Made by a program: the position numbers and the translations under genes. Below, piece after piece: positions 22,985 through 30,238 of a DNA stretch of 64,000 nucleotides (positions within the stretch are counted from its first letter, which is position 1; the number at the start of each line of letters is the position of its first letter). The DNA lies in the NCBI RefSeq assembly GCF_016865585.1, contig NZ_JAESND010000001.1, positions 186,001 to 250,000 on the forward strand, given 5' to 3'. This stretch comes from Jeongeupia naejangsanensis (GTDB taxonomy: Bacteria; Pseudomonadota; Gammaproteobacteria; Burkholderiales; Chitinibacteraceae). The notes under the pieces were generated by a model. The model saw nothing but the letters and a program-made list of their open reading frames with translations, searched no databases and was not told the origin of the DNA.

Positions 22985-24181
22985 CTACTGACGATGCACG
23001 TCGTGGGTGCGGACCGGCGCATCGGCCGTGGGCATGTCCAGCCAGTCGGGGAATGCCAGACTGTGCTCGATGTCGCTCAGGCCGCTGCGCCAGTGCTCGC
23101 GCATGGTCGGCGCCCCGAACTGGAAATCCTTGAAGTGCCCCTCGCAATCCTTGTCGTTGTAGATCAGGTGGATGATGTTGAAGCGGCGGTCGCACGCCAT
23201 TTTGGCCGCTTCCCGGCACCAAGGGTTGTCACGTCTGACATCGTCCGGCACCAGCTCCAGCAGCTCCCGCAACAGGCGCCGATACTGCTGGTTGCGCGCC
23301 ATTTGCGTGGTGATCATGCGGGTACGGCTCGAGTACTGGATGTCCTTTTGCCGTAGCGCCACGGTACCCATGTTGTTCGGCAAATCCCCGCGTGCACTCC
23401 ACAGGTCGACCTGAAAAATCAGCGAGTTCTTGCGCGGTTCGGCGGTCAGTACCTGATAGAGCGGGGTATTCGATACCACGCCGCCATCCCAGTAATACTC
23501 GCCGTCGATTTCAACCGCCGGAAAGCCGGGAGGCAGTGCACCCGATGCCATGAAGTGCTCGGCACGCAGGCGCTCGGTCGTGTTGTCGAATGAAACGAAA
23601 TTGCCGCTTTTGACGTTGACGGCCCCCACCGTCACACGCATTTCCCCCGCATCGTTGAGCCGGTCGAAATCGACCAGCGCTTCCAGCGTCTGCTTCAGTG
23701 GTGCCGTATCGTAGTAACTGACACTGGCCGGCGTGCCGCTCGACGGCGGCAAGAAGCGGGGGAGGAAGAAGCCGTTCTGCCCTTCGAGCAGTGCCCGCCA
23801 TGCCTCCCATTCATTGCTCCATCGGACGAAAGTGCTCGGCCAGCCGTCGGTGCGATCCATGGCGGCAAGCGGGCTGGGCGGAAGGAAAGGGGGGCGGCAG
23901 ATCGTCTGCCAGAACTGCTGCAGGCGCTCGACCCGTTTTTCGGGCGGGTTGCCTGCGATGATCGCTGCATTCAGCGCGCCGATCGAGATACCCGCCACCC
24001 AGTTGGGGTGCAGTTCCGCTTCGGCAAGGCCTTGATAGACACCGGCCTGATAGGCGCCCAGCGCACCGCCACCTTGAAGCACCAGTGCGACGATCTCGTA
24101 GTGATGATCATCCGGAAGGCGGGGGCTCTGATAGAGGCCGGTGCCGTCGTGCGTGGCAGGATTCTGTTTGCGTGTGCTCAT
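22985..24181 (-). CDS. Patatin-like phospholipase with C-terminal DUF3734-type region
   Basis: A 398-residue patatin-fold serine hydrolase. The oxyanion loop is LQGGGALGAYQAGVYQGL (about residues 35-52), the nucleophile elbow GISIG, and the catalytic Asp lies in WDGGVVSNTPL (about residue 230). The C-terminal third resembles DUF3734. No signal peptide is seen. In other proteobacteria this subtype is often found beside acetoacetate decarboxylase and 3-hydroxybutyrate dehydrogenase, suggesting polyhydroxybutyrate or lipid turnover; that link is recalled knowledge. Here it starts 9 bp after adc on the same strand, so the two are probably one transcript. Confidence 0.88.
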   Translation of the reverse strand: MSTRKQNPATHDGTGLYQSPRLPDDHHYEIVALVLQGGGALGAYQAGVYQGLAEAELHPNWVAGISIGALNAAIIAGNPPEKRVERLQQFWQTICRPPFLPPSPLAAMDRTDGWPSTFVRWSNEWEAWRALLEGQNGFFLPRFLPPSSGTPASVSYYDTAPLKQTLEALVDFDRLNDAGEMRVTVGAVNVKSGNFVSFDNTTERLRAEHFMASGALPPGFPAVEIDGEYYWDGGVVSNTPLYQVLTAEPRKNSLIFQVDLWSARGDLPNNMGTVALRQKDIQYSSRTRMITTQMARNQQYRRLLRELLELVPDDVRRDNPWCREAAKMACDRRFNIIHLIYNDKDCEGHFKDFQFGAPTMREHWRSGLSDIEHSLAFPDWLDMPTADAPVRTHDVHRQ

Positions 24182-24190
24182 GCTTTTTCC

Positions 24191-24931
24191 TCAGGCCAGA
24201 TAGTCGAACGCGACTTCACCCAGTCCCAGGGTCAGGTCTGCCACGATATGGCGGGCTTCCAGCACCTCCAGCACGGGAAGCTCGGCAACCGGTGCCAGCG
24301 CGTGCGGAAACAGAGAGAGTGCAGCAGGGCCGGACCAGGCGCCTTTGACGGTGACGTCCTGCAGGTGGTAACGCACCAGCTCGCAAATACGGGGGGTGCC
24401 GTCGACATGGGGAATGATTTTCAGCAGGAAGTTCGGCGTATCCGACAGTGAGCGCGCGATCGCCGCCGCATCGAGCGTCTTGTGCTTGTAGCCCATCGTC
24501 GCCGTCGCCACGCGAACCGCACCGTAGTCCAGTTCGCCAACCAGTGTGTCGATATGCACCTGCAGTCGTGGTGCGGCGAGCTTCTTCGGAAACCCCCACA
24601 ACTCGCGGCCGCCGGCAATCGGCGGGTGATCGTTCAGATACATCGCGTGCGTGTAGCTGCCGGTCTGGCCCTTGTAGCTCACCGGGATGACCTGACCACT
24701 TTCGGTGTAATCCCCGAAGCCGGTGGAATCCGGCATGCGGATGAACTCGTAATGCACCAGCGGTTCGGTCACCTCCAGCGGCTCGGGTACGACCTCGCGC
24801 AACTTGGCCGGGTCGGTGCGGTAGGTCACGATGAAGTACTCGCGATCGACGAACCGGTAGGGCCCAACAGGAAATGCGGGGCTGGTGAACGGCATGGCGA
24901 ATGCCTGTTCGCGGATGGTTCCGATGTTCAT
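24191..24931 (-). CDS. adc: Acetoacetate decarboxylase
   Basis: A 246-residue protein (clostridial Adc 244). It would convert acetoacetate to acetone and CO2 through a Schiff base on lysine. The expected active-site pair is in [12 protein letters not shown] (about residues 105-115), with [15 protein letters not shown] upstream as in the family. The start [15 protein letters not shown] at 24931 has a GGAAGAG ribosome binding site and the family length; the upstream ATG at 24973 lacks one. It lies downstream of adhE on the same strand, separated by the adhE terminator and a palindrome, and is tightly followed by the patatin gene. With atoDA it completes acetoacetyl-CoA to acetone. Confidence 0.93.
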   Translation of the reverse strand: MNIGTIREQAFAMPFTSPAFPVGPYRFVDREYFIVTYRTDPAKLREVVPEPLEVTEPLVHYEFIRMPDSTGFGDYTESGQVIPVSYKGQTGSYTHAMYLNDHPPIAGGRELWGFPKKLAAPRLQVHIDTLVGELDYGAVRVATATMGYKHKTLDAAAIARSLSDTPNFLLKIIPHVDGTPRICELVRYHLQDVTVKGAWSGPAALSLFPHALAPVAELPVLEVLEARHIVADLTLGLGEVAFDYLA

Positions 24932-24991
24932 GAGCGGTGTCTCTTCCGGATGGACGGATTTGTTCGGGCTCATGAAGCATAGGATGGTGAA

Positions 24992-25010
24992 ATGAAACGC
25001 GCGGTTTCAT
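24992..25010. promoter_or_regulatory. Palindrome upstream of adc
   Basis: ATGAAAC and GTTTCAT arms separated by GCGCG, 61-79 bp upstream of the adc start. The 19-bp size is like a TetR-type operator. A stem-loop role in the adc leader is also possible. Confidence 0.4.
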
Positions 25011-25013
25011 GAC

Positions 25014-25048
25014 AAAAAAAAGAAAGCAAAGGCGTTGCCTTTGCTTTC
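25014..25048 (-). terminator. Terminator downstream of adhE
   Basis: GAAAGCAAAGGC (25022-25033) and GCCTTTGCTTTC (25037-25048) form a 12-bp stem with a 3-nt loop, followed on the minus strand by a run of eight T. A second small hairpin (TCACCCTC/GAGGGTGA, 25081-25100) lies between it and the adhE stop. Confidence 0.88.
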
Positions 25049-25112
25049 CTTGGTGCGATCGCAGGCGCGATCTGTTTGATTCACCCTCTAACGAGGGTGA
25101 GTCGCGCCACGC

Positions 25113-27734
25113 TTATTTGGCTTGATCGCGTTCGTACGCTTCAACGTACGGGCGGCCGTAGTAGCTGTCGAGCAGCAGCTGCTTCAGTTCCGAGATCAGC
25201 GGATAGCGCGGGTTGGCGCCGGTGCACTGGTCATCGAATGCTTCTTCGGCCACTTCGTCGAGCTTGGCGAGGAACTCCTTCTCCGGCACGCCGGCCGCCT
25301 GGATCGACATCGGAATGTCGAGGCAAGCCTTCATCTCGTCGACCCAGGCGATCAGCGACTCGACCTTCTGGTCGTCATTCTTGCCCGGCAGGCCGAGATG
25401 TTCGGCGATGTCGGCATAACGGCACTTGCCGATCGGACGGTCGTACTGGCTGAACGCGGTCTGCTTGGTCGGAATGTCGGCCGAGTTGTAGCGGATGACG
25501 TTCGAGATCAGCAGGGCGTTGGCCAGACCGTGCGCCAGATGGAACTCGGCACCGATCTTGTGCGCCATCGAGTGGCAGACGCCGAGGAAGGCGTTGGCAA
25601 ACGACATGCCGGCGATCGTGGCCGCGTTGTGCACCTGTTCGCGCGCTTTCGGATCCTTGGCGCCGTTGGCGTACGAGGAGGGCAGGTATTCCTTCAGCAG
25701 CTTGAGCGCCTGCAGGGCCTGCGGGTCCGAGTACTCGGTTGCCATCACCGATGCATAGGCTTCCAGGGCGTGCGTCACTGCGTCGATGCCACCGTAAGCG
25801 GTCAGGCTCTTCGGCATGTCCATGACCAGGTTGGCGTCGATGATCGCCATGTTCGGGGTGAGCTCGTAGTCGGCGATCGGATACTTCATGCCGGTCTTCT
25901 CGTCGGTCACCACGGCGAACGGCGTCACTTCCGAACCGGTACCCGAGGTGGTCGGGATCGCGATCAGTTCTGCCTTCACGCCCATTTTCGGGAACTTGTA
26001 GATGCGCTTGCGGATGTCCATGAAGCGCAGGGCCAGTTCTTCGAAGTGGACGTCCGGGTGTTCGTACATCACCCACATGATCTTGGCTGCATCCATCGGG
26101 CTACCGCCACCCAGGGCAATGATCACGTCCGGCTTGAAGGTGTTCAGCAGCGCCACACCTGCACGGACCACTTCCAGCGTCGGATCGGCCGGCACGTCGT
26201 AGAACACTTCGACTTCGAGGCCCATCTGCTTGAGGATGCGGATGGTTTCGTCGCAGAAGCCGTTGTTGAACAGGTAGTGGCCGGTCACGATGGCGGCGCG
26301 CTTCTTGTTGCTCAGCTCCTCGAGTGCGATCGGCAGGCAACCGCGGCGGAAATAGATGCTCTTAGGCAGTTTGTGCCACAACATGTTTTCGGCCCTCTTC
26401 GCGACGGTTTTCTTGTTGATCAGGTGCTTCGGACCAACGTTCTCGGAGATCGAGTTGCCACCCCAGGAGCCGCAACCCAGCGTCAGGGACGGGGCGAGCT
26501 TGAAGTTGTACAGGTCGCCGATGCCGCCTTGCGACGATGGCGTATTGATGAGGATCCGCGCGGTCTTCATCTTGTCGCCGAAGTAGTTGATGCGCTCGCC
26601 CTGCAGATCCTGGTCGGTATACAGCGAGGAGGTGTGGCCGATGCCGCCCAGCGCGACCAGCGCTTCGGCCTTGGTCACCGCGTCGTAGAAGTCCTTGGCG
26701 CGGTACATGCCCAGCACCGGGCTCAGTTTTTCGTGCGCGAAGGCTTCCTCTTCACCGACCGACGTCACTTCACCGATCAGCACCTTGGTATACGGCGGTA
26801 CCTTGACGCCAGCCATCTCGGCGATCTTGATCGCGGACTGGCCAACGATATTGGCATTCAGGCCGCCATTGATCAGGATGACCTTGCGGACCGCTTCGGC
26901 GTCCTTCTTGCTCAGGATGTGGCCACCGTTCTTCGAGAAGCGTTCTTTGGCGGCTTCGTAGACTTCGTCAACGATGATCACGGCCTGTTCGGACGCACAC
27001 ACCACGCCGTTGTCGAACGTCTTCGACATCAGGATCGAAGCGACCATGCGCTTGATGTCGGCAGTTTCGTCAACGACAACCGGGGTGTTGCCGGCGCCAA
27101 CGCCGATCGCCGGCTTGCCGGACGAGTAGGCGGCCTTCACCATACCCGGGCCGCCGGTCGCGAGGATCAGGTTGACGTCCGGGTGCTTCATCAGGTGGTT
27201 CGACAGCTCGACGCTCGGCGCATCGATCCAGCCGATAATGTCGCGCGGCGCACCGGCGGCAACGGCGGCTTCGAGCACCAGACGAGCAGCAGCGTTGGTC
27301 GAGTCCTTGGCTCGCGGGTGCGGGCTGAAGATGATGCCGTTGCGGGTCTTCAGCGAAATCAGCGCCTTGAAGATCGCGGTCGACGTCGGGTTGGTCGTCG
27401 GGACGATGCCACAGATGATGCCGATCGGCTCGGCAATAGTGATCGTGCCGAACGCATCGTCGGTCGACAGGATGCCGCAGGTCTTTTCGTCCTTGTAGGC
27501 GTTGTAGATGTATTCGGAGGCGAAGTGGTTCTTGATGACCTTGTCTTCAAGCACGCCCATGCCGGTTTCGGAAACCGCCTGCTTGGCCAGCGGGATGCGT
27601 GCGTCAGCGGCAGCCAGTGCGGCGCAGCGGAAGATATTGTCGACTTGCTCCTGGGTATAGGTTGCAAACAGTTGCTGCGCTTTCTTGACGCGGGCAACCA
27701 GTGCGTCGAGTTCTTGCACCGAAGTAACAGCCAT
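25113..27734 (-). CDS. adhE: Bifunctional acetaldehyde-CoA/alcohol dehydrogenase AdhE
   Basis: An 873-residue fusion (E. coli 891). Residues 1-440 are the CoA-acylating aldehyde dehydrogenase, with catalytic Cys in NGVVCASEQAVI. Residues 455-870 are the iron alcohol dehydrogenase, with GGGSPMDAAK and the metal-binding region GVCHSMAHKIGAEFHLAHG. It reduces acetyl-CoA (and often butyryl-CoA) to the alcohol in fermentation, forming spirosomes. The start MAVTSVQELDAL has AAGGAG at good spacing. An FNR/ANR-like box and a suitably placed -10 lie upstream, suggesting anaerobic induction. It sits between atoDA and adc, as in a solvent-type locus. Confidence 0.96.
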   Translation of the reverse strand: MAVTSVQELDALVARVKKAQQLFATYTQEQVDNIFRCAALAAADARIPLAKQAVSETGMGVLEDKVIKNHFASEYIYNAYKDEKTCGILSTDDAFGTITIAEPIGIICGIVPTTNPTSTAIFKALISLKTRNGIIFSPHPRAKDSTNAAARLVLEAAVAAGAPRDIIGWIDAPSVELSNHLMKHPDVNLILATGGPGMVKAAYSSGKPAIGVGAGNTPVVVDETADIKRMVASILMSKTFDNGVVCASEQAVIIVDEVYEAAKERFSKNGGHILSKKDAEAVRKVILINGGLNANIVGQSAIKIAEMAGVKVPPYTKVLIGEVTSVGEEEAFAHEKLSPVLGMYRAKDFYDAVTKAEALVALGGIGHTSSLYTDQDLQGERINYFGDKMKTARILINTPSSQGGIGDLYNFKLAPSLTLGCGSWGGNSISENVGPKHLINKKTVAKRAENMLWHKLPKSIYFRRGCLPIALEELSNKKRAAIVTGHYLFNNGFCDETIRILKQMGLEVEVFYDVPADPTLEVVRAGVALLNTFKPDVIIALGGGSPMDAAKIMWVMYEHPDVHFEELALRFMDIRKRIYKFPKMGVKAELIAIPTTSGTGSEVTPFAVVTDEKTGMKYPIADYELTPNMAIIDANLVMDMPKSLTAYGGIDAVTHALEAYASVMATEYSDPQALQALKLLKEYLPSSYANGAKDPKAREQVHNAATIAGMSFANAFLGVCHSMAHKIGAEFHLAHGLANALLISNVIRYNSADIPTKQTAFSQYDRPIGKCRYADIAEHLGLPGKNDDQKVESLIAWVDEMKACLDIPMSIQAAGVPEKEFLAKLDEVAEEAFDDQCTGANPRYPLISELKQLLLDSYYGRPYVEAYERDQAK

Positions 27735-27872
27735 GGTGATCTCCTTGGTTTTCAAGACATGCCGTGATCGAGTCGTGGTCGATCGGATGGCGGTGCCGGT
27801 TCAGCTAGAGCCTTGCTTCGTAAAACATGTGCCAACGAATCGGACAACCATCGGTATCAATAATTCAACGTC

Positions 27873-27914
27873 ATCGTAGTCCTTGGGTGCCAAGATAAAT
27901 CTGACCTAGGTCAA
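27873..27914 (-). promoter_or_regulatory. FNR/ANR-like box and -10 element for adhE
   Basis: CTGACCTAGGTCAA at 27901-27914 contains the perfect palindrome TGACCTAGGTCA and resembles the FNR/ANR consensus TTGAT-N4-ATCAA. On the minus strand TACGAT (27878-27873) would place the transcript start near 27866, putting the box centre close to -41.5, the class II activator position. The predicted leader is about 130 nt. Confidence 0.55.
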
Positions 27915-27963
27915 ACGGCAACAACAATATGAACATATAGTCGCATAATGTATATTATGTTAA

Positions 27964-28047
27964 GTTGTTTGCTCGAATATCTCGACGTCCTCGGAAAACT
28001 CCTTCTGATGCCGAAGAAAGAAAACCCCCGCTCGCCGGGGGTTTTTT
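27964..28047 (+). ncRNA. Candidate small RNA divergent from adhE
   Basis: An A+T-rich element CATAATGTATATTATG (27944-27959) can supply a -10 (TATTAT), with TGAACA (27930-27935) as a possible -35. About 60 nt later stands a textbook terminator (28021-28047) with no intact gene between. The RNA would be about 84 nt and carries CTCCTTCT at 27999-28006, complementary to Shine-Dalgarno sequences. The FNR-like box would lie near -57. This is inference; the terminator may instead be a leftover of mobile DNA. Confidence 0.3.
28021..28047 (+). terminator. Strong Rho-independent terminator
   Basis: AAAACCCCCG and CGGGGGTTTT pair around the loop CTCGC, ending in six T on the plus strand. No annotated plus-strand gene lies directly upstream, which suggests a short noncoding transcript or a relic. 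Confidence 0.85.
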
Positions 28048-28078
28048 AACGCCAGCACCAAACAGCACCGACCTGCTG

Positions 28079-28474
28079 ATGATGATGCGTCGATTGCCAT
28101 CGGCGACGATGGCTGCCTCGATGGGCATCAGCGAGGCCGAGTACGAGCGCTACGTACGCGGCCAGAAGAAAATCACCCGGATGGTCTACGCCTTCATCCG
28201 TTGCGTGACTGGGGCCGAATTGCCGGCAGGCTTCGGCGAGTTCGCCGGAATGCGCATCGAGCGCGGCAGAATCATCGCCCGGCCGAACCAACACCACAAC
28301 TGCGGCATCCGCTACGACGACCTAGTGCACACGGAGTATCTGCGCACCTGTGGCGAGCTGGCCAAGGCTCAGGCGAACCTAATCGAGCGCCTGAGCAAAG
28401 AGCGTGATTTCTATCGGCGACAGTGCTCGAAGGATGCGCGATTCGGGATGATGCTGAACAAGATTTTCCCGTAG
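28079..28474 (+). CDS. Phage-like hypothetical protein, possibly N-terminally truncated
   Basis: 131 residues from the first ATG after the terminator; the frame is open upstream but runs through the terminator, and no ribosome binding site is seen. The segment MAASMGISEAEYERYVRGQKK looks like a helix-turn-helix, followed by GAELPAGFGEFAGMRIERGR and a basic, charged C-terminus. This layout (HTH, then a 'gelP..f.gfri..g' segment) resembles small DUF3653-type regulators of filamentous phages; the match is by eye only. It lies in a scar between adhE and the CoA-transferase genes. It may be a dead remnant. Confidence 0.4.
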   Translation: MMMRRLPSATMAASMGISEAEYERYVRGQKKITRMVYAFIRCVTGAELPAGFGEFAGMRIERGRIIARPNQHHNCGIRYDDLVHTEYLRTCGELAKAQANLIERLSKERDFYRRQCSKDARFGMMLNKIFP

Positions 28475-28491
28475 TTAATCACCGTCGGTCT

Positions 28492-28608
28492 TCAAACGGT
28501 CGAGTGCTTAACCGTGGAAATCTGCCGGAAGTGCAACGTTTTGATGCCCGCCTCGGCCAAGAAGGCGTCACGCTCGGCGTCCTTGGCCTGCTTGCTGTTT
28601 GCGTCGAG
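28492..28608 (-). pseudogene. Gene fragment resembling the C-terminus of a DUF2726/DUF559-type protein
   Basis: On the minus strand the frame between a stop at 28609-28611 and the stop at 28492-28494 encodes about 38 residues including KQAKDAERDAFLAEAGIKTL, ending in STVKHSTV. The 'K..RD.fl..aGi.tl.f' pattern is typical of the end of DUF2726 and related endonuclease-fold proteins. No start and no upstream domain exist, so this is read as a decayed remnant. Confidence 0.35.
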
Positions 28609-28686
28609 TCATCGAGTTTCTCTAGCGTTGGCCCGGCACGCCCCTTGCGAGCCGTGCCCTAACCGCAAAATCGCGTTTACCGACCG

Positions 28687-29346
28687 TTAGATCGCCATCG
28701 TCAGCACCTGTTCAGGTACGATCAGCTCGGCCTCAGTGCTGGCCAAAACATCGGCCACGGTCACACCCGGCGCAATCTCCAGCAGCGTGGCTCGTCCGCC
28801 CGGGAAGGCAATCACCGCGAGATCAGTGACCAGCAGATCTACTTGGCGCTCTGCAGTGAGTGGCAGGTTGCATTGTTTGACGATTTTGGCCTTTCCCTTG
28901 GCCGTATGCTGCATGGCGACCACCACCCGCTTGGCGCCGGTGACCAGGTCCATGGCGCCCCCCATGCCCGGCACCATTTTGCCCGGAATCATCCAGTTGG
29001 CGAGGTGCCCCTGCTGGTCCACCTGGAGACCGCCGAGTACCGTCATGTCGACATGTCCGCCACGGATCAGGCCGAAAGAAACCGCACTGTCGAAGGTGCA
29101 AGCGCCAGGCAAAGCGGTCACGGGCCGCCCTCCGGCGTCGGTGAGAAGGCGGAGCTGCATGCCCGGTTCCGGCACCGGCCCGGTGCCGATGAGACCGTTT
29201 TCGGATTGGAAATAGACATGGATTCCCGCTGGCAGGTAATTGGCCACCAAAGAGGAAATGCCGATGCCCAGATTGACGAGCATGCCATCGCGCAGTTCCT
29301 GCGCAATCCGCTTGGCAATTGTGATTTGTGCATCCATGTCGGTCAC
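28687..29346 (-). CDS. atoA: Acetate/acetoacetate CoA-transferase, beta subunit (AtoA/CtfB-like)
   Basis: A 219-residue family I CoA-transferase beta subunit. The catalytic Glu is in QSENGLIGTGPVP (about residues 47-59); the family segment MVPGMGGAMDLVTGAKRVVV follows. With the alpha subunit it moves CoA between acetoacetyl-CoA and acetate, or the reverse. The GTG at 29346 overlaps the stop of the alpha-subunit gene (GTGA), implying coupling; the ATG at 29337 is an alternative start. Substrate preference among short acyl-CoAs cannot be settled; the neighbouring adc favours acetoacetate. Confidence 0.92.
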   Translation of the reverse strand: MTDMDAQITIAKRIAQELRDGMLVNLGIGISSLVANYLPAGIHVYFQSENGLIGTGPVPEPGMQLRLLTDAGGRPVTALPGACTFDSAVSFGLIRGGHVDMTVLGGLQVDQQGHLANWMIPGKMVPGMGGAMDLVTGAKRVVVAMQHTAKGKAKIVKQCNLPLTAERQVDLLVTDLAVIAFPGGRATLLEIAPGVTVADVLASTEAELIVPEQVLTMAI

Positions 29347-29990
29347 CCGTTCATCAATAGATAGTCAATCACCGGAGCGGGGGTATGCACTTGATCCGGG
29401 CTGATAACGCCGGTGGGGACGATGTTGTCCGCCTCGGCAATGACTTGTTTGCCTGCCATGGCAATTACCGGATTGAAGTTCCGGGCCGTCAGTGTGTAAT
29501 GGAGGTTGCCGAGGTAGTCGGCCAGAAAGCTGTTCACCAGCGCGAAGTCGGCATGCAAGGCCGTTTCCAGCAGATACTCCTTGCCATCCACCTCCAGTTT
29601 GCGCTTGCCCTCTTCGACGATGGTCCCTACTCCGGTCGGCGTGAGGACGCCGCCCAAGCCATGGCCAGCAGCACGGATGCGCTCGATCAGCGTGCCTTGG
29701 GGCACCAGCTCCACCTCAAGTTCACCGGCCAGCATTTTCTGCTGGGTTTCCGGATTGAGGCCAATATGGCTGGCAATGACCTTGCTGACCAATCCGGCAC
29801 TCACCAACTTGCCGATGCCCGCGCCGGGCAGAGCCGTATCGTTGGCGATCACCGTGAGCCCGCGTTTGTGCTGCCGCACCAGTTCGTCGATCAAGCGCTC
29901 CGGCGAGCCCACCGCCATGAAGCCACCAATCATGAGACTCGCGCCATCAGGAATGATGGCCACCGCCTCTTCAACGGAAACAGCTTTCAT
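29343..29990 (-). CDS. atoD: Acetate/acetoacetate CoA-transferase, alpha subunit (AtoD/CtfA-like)
   Basis: A 215-residue family I CoA-transferase alpha subunit (E. coli AtoD 220), with IPDGASLMIGGFMAVGSPE near the start as the CoA-binding glycine region and FNPVIAMAGKQVIAEADNIV near the end. The start MKAVSVEEAVAIIPDG at 29990 has AAGG six bases upstream; the frame continues 58 residues further but that part lacks family similarity. First gene of the leftward atoD-atoA pair, divergent from an outer-membrane protein gene. A 6-7-6 inverted repeat at 30171-30189 lies in the shared upstream region. Confidence 0.92.
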   Translation of the reverse strand: MKAVSVEEAVAIIPDGASLMIGGFMAVGSPERLIDELVRQHKRGLTVIANDTALPGAGIGKLVSAGLVSKVIASHIGLNPETQQKMLAGELEVELVPQGTLIERIRAAGHGLGGVLTPTGVGTIVEEGKRKLEVDGKEYLLETALHADFALVNSFLADYLGNLHYTLTARNFNPVIAMAGKQVIAEADNIVPTGVISPDQVHTPAPVIDYLLMNG

Positions 29991-30170
29991 TTTCGGCCTT
30001 TTCGGTTCGAGATTGAAAGATCTTGCTGCCCAGCCTCGCCTCCTCCGAAGTCCGATTGGCGAAGCCGCCGGGACGTGGCTTGCCCGATTTGTAGCACATG
30101 TGCGGGACAGGAGATTGACAGCCCCGTGACGCTTCACGCCGGCCATGCGATAACCAGCGCCCAAAAATTT

Positions 30171-30189
30171 GCGACAAGTTAACTGTCGC
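30171..30189. promoter_or_regulatory. Inverted repeat in the atoD / outer-membrane gene divergent region
   Basis: GCGACA and TGTCGC arms around AGTTAAC. It overlaps a possible -35 (TTGCGA, 30169-30174) of a plus-strand promoter whose -10 would be TATCAT at 30194-30199, 40 bp before the outer-membrane gene. An operator role is inferred. Confidence 0.4.
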
Positions 30190-30238
30190 CCACTATCATC
30201 GCGGCGATAGCTTCACGTTGGTGAGCAGCCTAATCCCC

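Noticed and set aside
25081-25100. Short hairpin TCACCCTC/GAGGGTGA as a separate terminator
   Set aside because: There is no T-run after it on either strand; the stronger hairpin at 25022-25048 explains termination.
25122-27767. Open frame of about 880 codons on the plus strand, opposite adhE
   Set aside because: It mirrors adhE codon for codon, has no family similarity and arises from GC-rich third positions.
27965-28078. N-terminal extension of the phage-like ORF
   Set aside because: It would run through a strong terminator hairpin, and its composition is unlike the rest; the start was moved to 28079.
28423-28662. 79-codon plus-strand frame in the scar after adhE
   Set aside because: It overlaps the end of the phage-like ORF and lacks a ribosome binding site; the opposite strand gives a more protein-like fragment.
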